DNA of 64,000 nt from Temnopleurus reevesii (taxonomy: Eukaryota; Echinodermata; Echinoidea; Temnopleuroida; Temnopleuridae). The translations under genes and the position numbers were made by a program. The stretch covers positions 380,068-444,067 of the forward strand of contig BQKZ01000002.1 in the NCBI GenBank assembly GCA_036244855.1, given 5' to 3'. This document shows, piece after piece, positions 37,155 through 49,200 of the stretch. Each line of letters starts with the position of its first letter. Position 1 is the first letter of the stretch. The notes beneath the pieces are model-generated. The model was given only the letters and a program-made list of their open reading frames with translations. It was not told the DNA's origin and did not search any database.

Positions 37155-40100
37155 TCATCCAGTACCATACTTGGTGATGTCGAAGGCACCCTTGCGGAAG
37201 AACGGTGACCACTCACAAAGGACCTGTTTAGACATGACCCTACCAGGACCGGGAGCGATCGGGCACTTGGGGATCTTCATACACACCTGCAGCAGGTTCT
37301 GAAGGTATCTCTGAAAAGAAAAATAATACAGAAAAATATTTTTGCAATGAATCTCGTGCAAACAAGAACCAGATATTGAAGTCTTTTTTGTTGCATTCTG
37401 CAACATCTTGAACAATAAGCCATTTTTTTTTAATTCGGAGTCATATAGATTCCAGAAATTGATATTTTCCACTCTTTTGAAGATTTAGAAATATTCTACA
37501 ACTCTCAGTCAGAGATGGCGTTGACATGCCTAAAAGAAGCTCATGGATAGAGTGCATCTATTGATGTAAAATGCAGTGCCACTAATACACTCACAATAAT
37601 TCATGGAAAATCAAAAGCTGAATTGACTTCCCCCGTTGATATATCCTCTTTCATCAGAACAAGAAGTAAAATTATCATATCATGTCAAGTCAGCGATTTT
37701 AAATCAATTGCTGTTATTAAACCATTTAGGACAGGACCTATTTTACAACAAATCCACTCACTATTCCTTTCCTAAATTGGCAACAATAATATTCTTAATT
37801 CCCTTATTAAAACATTCCAATTAAATATAACATAACCAAATTTAAGGATTTGTGATAACATTTGTGATCATTTTCATTTAAAAAAATGGTGGCAAAATAG
37901 TAATGGTCAGATTTTGTGCAGAATTTTTTCTGTTCCTTATGCATCTGGTATATTTTTCAGAACCCTGCATTAAAAGTTATTGAACCAAAACACAAAATGT
38001 GTTCTATCATCCTGAAAGGGTTAATTTTACTTAATAACTTTAAGATAGTGAAAGAGACTCACTCACCTCTAATTCCATTCTTCTTCTCAGCACTACTCTC
38101 TCAGATTTATTACCAAACAGACGACGAGGGGGAAACTGCAAGGCATTCACCTGAACAATGAGAATATATAAGGTGCATATGATTATTTCTAGTTTCATTA
38201 GAATTTTGTAAGCCAAGACAGCAATGTGTAATAATGATACAAAACACACCTTGCGCACTATACAGAGTGAATACATGTGCTCTATAAATTTGATGTATTT
38301 TTAAAGCAATATATCCAACTTTGAATAGTGAATAATGACCCTGAGTATACTCACTTAAATGTATTCTCTTATATTCATTTTTTTTTTTACTCTACTTGAT
38401 AACAATCTGGTATCAAAAGTTCTATAAAACTAGGATGAAAATGTGTTTGAAATGTAAGAGGTCACCTCTTTTAACATTTTCAGATGTTTACTGGCACAAA
38501 AATCCATGGAAAGCAGAATTATTCTCAACTTTAAAGATTTTCGGGTACCTGGCAAAATTCTGCCATTTTCCATATTTCGGACCCTCACGAAATACAGCCC
38601 TCTTTTTCTTGGAATAAAATGTGCTAGAAATGTAAGAGATCACCTCTTTTAACATTTTCAGATATTTACTGGCACAAAAATCCATGGATAGAAGAGTTAT
38701 TCTCAACTTTAACTTGGCAAAATTTCACTGAAAAAGCAAGATTTTACTTCCCCTTCCTTTCTCTACCTAACATTTACACATATTACACATAATGGGAAAA
38801 GACTCCTGGCCTTCCAATAATGCTGCCAATAGAAACACAAGAAACATAAACACAAAGATTCATTGTCTTACATCTTTATATTTTCTCCTCATGTAGTCAT
38901 GAAGTTCCCTGAATCTTCTGTATCTCCTGTACACAATCCATGACTCATTGACGACTTTCAACTGAAACAAAAAATACGAAAACAATATATCACTATGATA
39001 CGTCAATCTCTAAACAAGACCCATCAAATCTCTACTAGGAAATTCTTCGGATGATAGCTTTTCAGAATTTACATACAGATAGAAATTAAAATGCAAATCA
39101 CATAACAACTGAATAAAAATTCTCTCATAAAAGAGAGTGTATGGTTATGATGCCATCTTTCATAAAATATTTTGTCATCTGTTTCGGGATTCTATCTTCA
39201 TCCATATCCGGAACTTAGGCATCTGTGCATATGATAATTTAAACATTCATTACAAATATTTACATCATCACCCTTGTGATGAAAATTATGTTCACCTCTG
39301 GTGAAATGACTTATCTCCTGAATTCTACTGTAAAAAAATATCCAGGTCGGCTAAAAGAATATATGTGAATTGTATACTTACATGTAGTTCAAAGACAAAG
39401 TATGAGTCCCACCCATGACCTCTCTGCATGAATCTGGGCAAAGTGACTTGGATTGGGTCTACAATGGCTACAGTGTGAGGTGTCTCGATGAAAGAAAGGT
39501 TCTAAAAGAGAGGAAAAGGTGGATGAATGAAAATATCTCTATCACCAAAGAATAATATGGAAACAGAATAATTTTTACATTGACTTACTTATTCCATATT
39601 TGACTGGTATCAGATTGTGTGAAATTCAAAGGTCATCCACTTTAGGCCATGAACTAAACTGGTGCAATATACTGCTCTCATGTTTAATATCAAATCATCA
39701 ACATCACCAACATATTTTTGCAAACTGTGAGCCTTTTTTAATGTGAACCTAAATATACAATATTCTGGGATTCAAAAAAAAAAAAGAATTCTTTGATATA
39801 GCCAAGATCTTTTTGTTTATGATGGAATGAATTCTAATGAATCTGAATGACTTGTGAAGTTCAAATCAGAAACATTTTTCAAGAATTACTTACTGATATT
39901 CTCCTTTGGGAATCCTCTGGACTGCTGTCAGCATTGGCATTCTATTGACAAAATGAAAAAAAAAAAATTAGATTCTTTTTCTTCCTTAGAGACCAATATG
40001 TATCCTTTGGAAGCAGGAAAGGAACACCACCGTTGCAGTTACTATTATTCTTTTTTTTTTTCCTTTTGTGAATCATAAAATATCTTGCTTAAACACTGAA

Positions 40101-40273
40101 ATAACTATTTCCATGGTAAATATCATATCTGAAAATCACAGCGAAAAAAAGTCTACAAAATAAATCTAGAATATCACTTACAATCTGACCAATGTGTTTG
40201 ACAGTGGAAAAACCAAGAGTAAAAGCTTACCAAAGAAAGTCTTGAAGTTCTCAAATCAGCCAAGGAATGACTC
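37155..40273 (-). CDS. KIF16B: KIF16B exons: C-terminal PX (phosphoinositide-binding) domain
   Basis: Two small linker exons (40,273-40,231 and 39,941-39,894; [10 protein letters not shown], then a Ser/Asp-rich piece) precede the PX domain. The PX domain is encoded by 39,501-39,382 ([20 protein letters not shown]), 38,961-38,872 ([20 protein letters not shown]), 38,150-38,067 ([20 protein letters not shown]) and 37,310-37,155. RRYRRF supplies the conserved PI3P-contacting basic residues and FPPRRLFG is the Pro-rich PX loop. The protein ends [13 protein letters not shown]...YGTG with TGA at 37,157-37,155. PX plus a kinesin motor is diagnostic for KIF16B. Confidence 0.93.
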
Positions 40274-43200
40274 CTAATGCATAGGAAAAGCAAAGTGAAA
40301 ATAATTATGAAGTCATATTGCATACAAATTTAGGTTAGTGTGCCACCCTTTCTTTTAAACCATTTAACTCCTCTATCTTTATCAACTTAACTACCATCAT
40401 TGTCCTTTCTTTCATCACTCTATTATGTGCTCATTTTTTCTCCCTGAAATCTTAACACATAAAAGGATGCATTGTATGCCTCATTTCACTCCTCTTTCGC
40501 TGTTTCATTAGTAACTCGAATGACGAACATCTCTAATGATGACCATCCCTGCATTTCTCCCCTTCTCTTCTTTTCTCTTTCCCTCATTTTCCCCAATATC
40601 TTCACTCTCCCCTAATACCTACCTCATAGCTAGCTGATGTTTCACCTCACTAATCTGTTTCATGATCAACCTTTATGATACTTCCTTCTTTCTTTCCTTC
40701 TTTCCTCCCTACCTCACTCTCTATCCCACCCCTCTCTTCCCTTATCTCCTCTTTTCTCTCCCCCAATACTTACCTCCTAGCTAATTGATGTCCCATCTCG
40801 CTCATCTCTCGTTCATGAGCAATCCTAATGATTCTTCCTTCCTCTTGCCACCTTTCCGATCTACCCAACACTCTATCCCATCTCTCTCTTCCCTTGCCCC
40901 CCCCCCATCTCTCTCTTAATACTTACCTCAGAGCTACATGATGTTTCAACTCCATTATCTCTTGATCATGAACATCATTCATGATTCTTCCTCCCTCTTT
41001 CCACCATACTATTCTACCTAGCTCCTTACCCTAGCCCTATCCCCCTTTCTCTCTCCTAATACTTACCTCATAGCCAGTTGATGTCTCATCTCGCTCATCT
41101 CTCGTTCATGAGCAACCCTCATGGCTGTCATCTGACGTTCCCTCTCTAACTTCTCCTTCTCTTTTTCAACCAGTAAAGCATTCTCTCTTTCCATCTTCTC
41201 TTCCAAGAGTCTCTTCTTCACCTCCTCTTCCACTAGTCGGTTAATTCTGTAAATCAGAGCATAAGAAGTTAGAATCAACAAATGAAGTATGGTCCATGAC
41301 ATGTTACTATGTGCTAGACATTTGTAAATGGTTGTATACTGTGTCCAAGTCATGCAGAGGAAAGAAATGTTGAAGGATGACAAATTGGCCACCTCCCCCC
41401 CCCCCAAAAAAAAAAAAANTTCAATTCCCTGTGGTAATTCATTGACACTCTTTCCCAAGACATCCACATGAAAGCTGCAATGTCATTTGCTTACTGACAA
41501 TGTAATCATATTCTTTTCTTAGCATAGGTTACAAACATCATTGCACTTAGGAGGGTCATCTTACTCCTTATTGCACTTAGTGTGAAAAGTGCAGCCCCTC
41601 CTCCTTCGATTTCATGGCCCCTCTAATGAAAAATACATATACAACATGGTTGCTCGATGTACATCTGTAAGGAAAGTATGATTCATAGATAAAAATTATC
41701 TTTCATATCTGTCTTTTATCCCTTGGTCATTCAATTTCTTCTTCCATTCTACATCAATCCTACTTTCTATCTTCCATTCCCTATTTGTGAAGAAATTTGG
41801 ACAATCACAGATAAAGATCCTACCTTTCTTCATTCTCCAAGTCATTTAGTTTGCTCTTCTCTTCTTCTATCCTCTCTAGCTCTCTTTTCCTCTCTTCTTC
41901 AAAGTTTTCTCTTCTCTTGACAAGTTCCTGCTCAGCCTGTTGCATCTGTTCCTCATGGATTTGAACGCTCTACGGTGAGGAAAGAAAAGACAGATAAGGA
42001 ACATTTGGAATTTGCTTACTTGCTATTACCAATGTGAAGCAATAGTCATACAATAAGTAAGGTGCATCACATACTAAAAGTTATGCTTAAATATTTGTAT
42101 TCTGATAACCAATAACATCAAGAACTTCTCACTCAAAATCAAGAAAACATGTAATATGCATGTATTAAACCATTTGTCATCCACTTTTGTTCACTCTTAC
42201 ATATCATTATCTAGACGTGAATATCATGACATAGATATTGACACATACCTCAAGCTTTGAGTTGAGTTTCTTATGCTCCTCTCTAAACTGTCCTTCCATG
42301 AAACTTCCTGTCTGATTAAGTTCATCCAGTCTCCCTCTCTCTTTGGCGATCTCCTCCTGGACCCTTGCGAGTTCTGCCTCACTGGACCTGAGCTCATCCT
42401 TATAGTTCTCAAAGATCTCTGCCTGTTTGCGCTCCATACTGTCAACCCTGACCTTCTGATCCTTGATAGCAGCTCCTCCTGCATCCTAAGAGTCAATCTC
42501 AATGATACTCTGCTCCAGCTGGGTGATCTCATCCTGGAGACCATGATCAAACCGAAAGAATTCATACTTGAGAGTTGTCCTCTCCACCTCAAGCTTACCA
42601 ACTGCAGCTTTCTGCTGGTTGCTCAGGTCGTTCTGTTGCTGGTGGTAGTTATTGAGCTGTTTCTCCATGTTGGTTAATTTTGTCTTCTGTTTCTCCCAAC
42701 CCATTGTCCTGTCTACTACCTCCTGCTCGATGAACTGGAGGTTGGCTGCTTCAATCTGGAGGAGACTCTTCCATTCCTCCTCTATGAGTCTCTCGTCCTT
42801 TTGTTTCTGTTTCTCGAGAACCACAAACTCCTCTTCGATCAGTTTCTCAACTTTCTCTTCTTCATCATCCAATGAATCCCTTTCCTCAAGAACAGCTTTT
42901 CTCCTCTTCCTAACATCGTCCAGAGACCTTTGAAGGAGGTCCCGCTCTTCTTTACTTGTGAACAATCCATTTTCTAACCTCTGTCTTCCTTCCCTCTCCC
43001 TATCATCAAGCTCAATCTTCTCACTCTCCAGTCGAGACCGCTTCTCCCAGATCTGCCCGATCAGGAACTCTGCCTTAGACTGAATATTCTTCTCCTCTTC
43101 TTCGATGGCATCCAGCTGCCTCTGCTTCAGCTTTTCAAACTGGTCCCTAGCTTTGGCGATCTCACTGCTCTCCTTGGCTAGCCTCTTCTTCACGGAGTCT

Positions 43201-46200
43201 TCCATCTTTGATGAGATCTTCTGGGCGATCTCTTGCTTGGCTCGGAGGGCCTCCAGCTTCTCTTTCTCTACCAGCAGAAAATGACGCTCTTCGTCTCTCT
43301 CCTGCTGGAGCTTCTCCTTCTTCATGTTAACCTCATCTTGAAGCTAGAACAGTAAAAGCAAAAAAAAAAAATACGAATGGTATACAGAAGTTCATGTCAT
43401 TATATGTTGAGTTTTATAGAGTGTTTCAAGGAAATAAAAATATACCTTTAGATGTTGATCCCAAAATACATGTTAATTTCAAAACAAATGCAACATTTAA
43501 CTATTTCCTTTTTCATTGATTTATCAACTTTAAAACCTTAAAAATAAATCAAGAGTGGATCAAATTCAACAATCATGCAAACGAAAACTCCTGGTATAGA
43601 ATAAAATTTCTGCGCTAATGTATTCATTCTCTCTTTACTGCAGAGGATTTGTTTGTCTTAGCAATATCAGAGATCAGGCAATTGAAAAATGGTCTCACCT
43701 TTTTCATTGCCTGTTTCATTTCTGCTTCTTTTTCATCCACCAATCTTAAATTCTCTTTGTGCTTCCTCTCATATTCTTTTAATTGCCTCTCAAGTTCCAT
43801 CTTCTGTTTCGCCAGTTCTTCTATCGCTTCAGACACCTCTGCTGCCCTCTTGTGTTCAAGGGTTGAGAGTCTAGATTTCTCAGCAGCAACATCCTCTGTG
43901 AAGAATTGAGAAAATATCTTCCATTAAAATCATGAAATATAAGAATACTTGGAAAATATGTTGATGGTTTCTGGTTTCTAGTAAGCATCAAGTATTCCTA
44001 TCCCTCTATTGTAATTTCAAGATCTTCTTACTTTCCACCTCTGGCCTGTTGTCTACATTTGACCCTCTTGGCTTGATCTGATCCAGCGATGTCCTCACCC
44101 TACCCCTGATCCTTCTACTCATCCCAATCTTATACTCTGAGGTTAACTTCAAGATTGTCTTAACTTTAATCCCTTGCCTGCTCTTCACTATCTGAACCTC
44201 CATCACACATTGATTTGATTTGATCTAGTAATGCTCTTTCTCACTCACTCATGCTCTTTCCAGTGCCTTGTATCCCCTCTCACACTCTGAAGTTCACATC
44301 AAGAACCCGTTATCTTCCATCTTTTGCCTGCCCTTCTCTATCATTATTTTGATTTGACCTAGTGATGTTTTCTCGCCCTCTTGCTCTCTCTCTCTCTCTC
44401 TCCAGTGTCTAATCAAACCTTGATCATCTCTCACTCTCAGAAGAACTCTCATCTCTAGAACTCCTTACCTTGCATCTCTTGCCTGCTCTTCTCTGTCTGA
44501 CACTGCCTTGTTTTGATCCAGTTATGCTCCATCTCTCTCTCGCTTCCCAGCTCCTTGATTCATCCCTGATCTCCCTCTGATACTGATCTGAGGTTTTCCA
44601 TTTCATCTACGATCATTTCAACACCCCCTTACCTTCCATCTCTTGTCTGCTCTTCTCCATTTGGACCTCCATCACTTTGATCTGACCTAGTGACACGCTC
44701 TCGCTCTTTTGCTCTCTCTCCAGTGTCTTGATCACACTTTGATCCCCTCTCACTCTCTGCAGTTCATCTCAGAACTCTTTACCTTGCATCTCTTCCCGAG
44801 TCTCCTCAATCATAGTTTCGATGGAATGTTTTCTCGCTTTCCAGTTGTTTGAAATACTTTGGATCCCCAAGCCTATGTGATGTAACGTTCTTCCTTCCTT
44901 CTACTATCACTTCAACAACCATTTAATTTCCATCTCTTGCCTGCTCTTCTCCATTTAGACCACCATTACTGCTTTGCTCTGATCCAGTAATGTTCTCTCT
45001 CCATCCTCTTGATCCAACCTTGATCCCCTTCTCACACTCGTAAGTTCATCTTAAGAACATGTTACCTTTTATCTCTTGCCTTCCATCTATTGCATGCTCT
45101 ACTCCATCATAACTTTGATTTGATCTAGTAATGTTCTCTTGATCTCCTGTTCCTTGATCCCCCACCCTACCTGATCTTAAGTTCTCCCTACCGCTATCTC
45201 CTTCACTTCAAAACCCCCTTACCTTCCATCTCTTGCCTGCTCTTCTCCATCTGGACCTCCATCACAGCTTTGATCTGATCCAACGATGCCCTCTCACTCT
45301 CCAGCTCCTTCAACCTCTCTTCAATATCCCTCTGATGTCTCGTCTTCTCCTTCTGGAACTCCTCCAGCTGCTGCATGATATCAACACTCTGTCTCTTGAG
45401 TCTCCTCCTCTCATGCTCCAGCCTGCGCTCCGCCTCGGCTGCCTCCACCTGAGCAGTCTCCCCCTCCTCCCGCAGCTTGTCAAGGGCTGACATGCGCTCT
45501 GCTAGGCTCCGCTCCTGGGCTTGTTGCTCCTGAAGCCGTACTGCCTCCTGTTGCTTGTGCTGCTCTTCAAGCTCCTTGATCTCAGATCTATTGAGTGAAT
45601 TGGACCAGTTGAGATGAATATGGTAAAAATAGGGAAGGATGTCGGCAGAGTTGTCAACCTTGTTGAATATCCATGAAGACATGAAGTAAAATGTGAATCC
45701 CTAATCCCTAAACAGCTAACCGTAAATTTTCTCATGAGACTTAGGTAATTTTGATAATTCTTAATCTCATTAAACAAAATATTTGGTTCAACTATTTCGT
45801 GATTCATATTTTAATTTCTATCATCATGCATCTTCTGCAACATTGGCATCAACATTGGCATCTAAAACAGAATGATGGAAATGTGGTGTAGCTCTGAGAG
45901 GAGGACACAAAGAGTGCCTCTCCTATTTTTATTACTTTTGACACTTTCCTAAAAAAGACTTATATAGCTCGTATAGTAGTTTGAATACCACAAATGTAGT
46001 TCACAAGTGTATGATTATCAGGGAGGTGTAAAGAAATAGACTGAATAACAAATACAATTTTGTGTAGTGTGACCGTTTGGTATACATTTTTGTTAAAGGT
46101 GTAATAATTGCTTTTTAACATTACTTTATGTTAGAATTGTATCACAGATTTGTTACTTAAAGGGGACCACAACAAATTACAATTTAACATTTAAAACTTA

Positions 46201-49200
46201 ATCAAGATATATGTAGATCCATCTTTCATATTGTATTGTACATATCATTCCTGTAAATATTGATTGATTGCTCATAGGAGAGATGTCGAAAATTGATATA
46301 TCAATCATGTCTATAACTACTTGCTTTGTGTCAATATGCATGCATGGGGGTTGACCATGCATGTTAATTAAGAAGCATTGTTAGTCATCATAATTGTCAA
46401 AATGAAAAATATGTACCAATGCAAATGACTATAATAAAAACAGTTGAGAACAAAAGTGTCACCAGACCCATACGATTGTTTTCTAAGTGTAGACTAGCAT
46501 GAAATTGATCTAAGAATATCTGCCATTTTAAAACATCCAAAGTAAATATTCCTTCTTATAAGGGGTTTACGAAAATCAATTGGAAGATTCTCTTGGATCC
46601 TGAAATAGAACAGAATCATTCTTATTCAAGCAAGAATTATTTTGCAATGTTAAGCAATCCAAAATAAATGTGCCTTATTTGCACTGCAATTCATACAAAT
46701 AGTTGTCAACATTCCAACAATAATGATGTAAAGACACTACATAAATCTTAGAATAATTTCCAATTGACTGCACAAATAATTTTATAAATCATAATGGACA
46801 AGAAAAAAAATCCCTCAAGTCAAACAACAAATACTGAAATTAAAAACAAAAATGAAAGTAACTGTACATTCAAGCATGAATAAACAAAACAATGACTGTA
46901 TACAAGATTACGCTTCATTCTAAGCGATAACACAAAGCAATACATAAATCAAAATATGTTTCTAAATGACATTCTTCAAAATATTGCAGTGAGGAGAATG
47001 CCAATCCTTCAAAGGTTGCATTTAAAACATTCACAATATTCATGAAAAACAAGATAATGGATTGCATAGTAATCGAAATGTGATATCAATTCACAAAATC
47101 AAAATGAAATGTTGAAAGTTGTGGCTGGAGAAATCATATCAAATTTCCATGCAATTTTTAACATTCATTGTAATTTTGAAAATCATAATTCCATCATGGA
47201 AAAAAATTGTATAAATCTTGCATGACTAAGCAAACCTGTGCTAAAAAAAAACTACAACAAACAGCAAATTATGACATTGAACACAGTATCACAATATAAG
47301 ACAGCAAAGCATAAACGACCATCTGTAAAGTAAAATCAGCTGTAATAGAATGCACACTTTCTCCTTAAGCACATAGGGTAATACACATATACATTCAAAT
47401 ATATCTCAAGGTATCGGCAGCAGATTAAGTTGGAAAAAATTGTATACAAGCCTGACAACTAGCAGATATTTTACTGGATTATGAAATTCAAAATCATCAC
47501 ACAAAAAGACAACCTAAAAAATTGATAAAAGCCGTTAAAAAAGCCCCAAAAGACAAGAAAGTGTGCATTAATCTGAATACATGTAAAATGACTTGAATGG
47601 TAACTATTCTAAAGCTGAAGATGCATTCCTGCAGATCGTGCAATGATTAAAAATGACAAAAAATAGGGCGAGGTGGGTCGTCGGAAAGAAACAATACCTC
47701 TTGAGGTTTAGTCTATTCCATTCTTCTTGGTTCTTTTGTCTAATTTCAAGGCTGAAAGTAGAGGAATATGGTTGATACACATTGAGCAAAGAAAGAATGA
47801 AAAGGAGATTCACAAAAATATAGAAATACACAAAACAGGGAAAGTAAATAGAAAATTCTCAGAGACAGAGATATAGAGAGCAAGAGAGAGAAAGGGATAG
47901 AAGAAATATAGAATTCAACCATCAACTAGATATAATAGGCAGGTTTACAAATAGCAGCAAACTTTATGCATACTCTATAAAAAAATGACAGAACAAAAGC
48001 TTGCCAGAACTAAACCTTGCTGACATAGCAATAAGTAATGTACACAAACTGGATTCCATGTATTAAAGTTGTTACTATCCGGAATACCACGTAACTACAC
48101 TTGGTTTCAAGAAACAAGCATAAAGTTGAATCAATAAGTAAACCGGCCTATTAAACAATCATACTATTAAGTGCCAAAATACATTTGAGACTAAGATGTA
48201 TTACTATATAAGAAACATAAAATGGATATAATGTGGCTTACAAATATAGAAAATAAATTGTAGAAACATGACAGATAGCACAAAAGGACAACAAACGATT
48301 CTGGGGGAAAAAAAAAATCTTTTTAAAAATCCACAATGTGGTGCACGACAGCTTAACCCATTGACTACTGAATTCTGTAATACCCATAAAATTTGGGTAG
48401 GGACTACCTGGTTCCCGCAAAAACAATGTGAGAAAAGAGTTTTTTTTCTATTGCAGAATAGATGGATAAGCTACTTTACAAGCATGAAGTTTACCATGAC
48501 AAAGAACAACATACTGTACAACAAGAAAAGAAAAGTATAGGCATAACATTTTGTTACTTTATTTGTGAGGCAAACGTTATTTGGTTCGTATCATATTACA
48601 GTGGTCCAAATAAAGTACTTTTGTACAACTTTGAAAATATCACATTTTTTAGAGAATGAGAAATGAGAGCATCTTTGAAAAGTATGTACTCAAATTCACA
48701 AAACACACTAATTCTAAAGTATTATCAATATCTAAAGCTACTAGTGTTTAAAGCATATTAGAAAAGAAAATAAGGGGAACTAGATGGACCTCTAGGAGCC
48801 AGGAGTTAATAGTTTTCAAGATAGTGAGCAATTTGAATTTTGGGATAGAAAATATTGATTTGTAATTCCAAGTCATGGGAAAGATAATTGTTATTAGTAA
48901 TTACAAGTCCAAATTAACAGAGTAATAACTTCTCACGGGTACAATTTTCCTTTTTGTAATTCACTAGAATAATCTGAGAGTGTTCATTATTTCACAAGTG
49001 AAATTTTTATGATTTTTTTTTTTTACATAACTTACCCAAATGGCGAAAAGGAAAGAGGTGCGAGAAGATTGTCCATGGAGCGGTAGAGAGATAAGTCGTT
49101 CATAGATTTCGATTTCAGTTCTTTCCGTAACCTTCGTGCTTCTGCCGGGTGCTTGAAGCGGAATAGATTACTCTGACCAATGGATAGAAAACAACCTGCA

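Noticed and set aside
42470..42510. Mini-intron removing the KIF16B TAG
   Set aside because: The only GT...AG pair around it is about 23 nt, far too short for spliceosomal removal, and the frame is already continuous.
42273..42933. Long plus-strand frames opposite the KIF16B coiled coil
   Set aside because: They are complements of Glu/Lys-rich heptads, giving Ser/Phe/Leu-rich nonsense.
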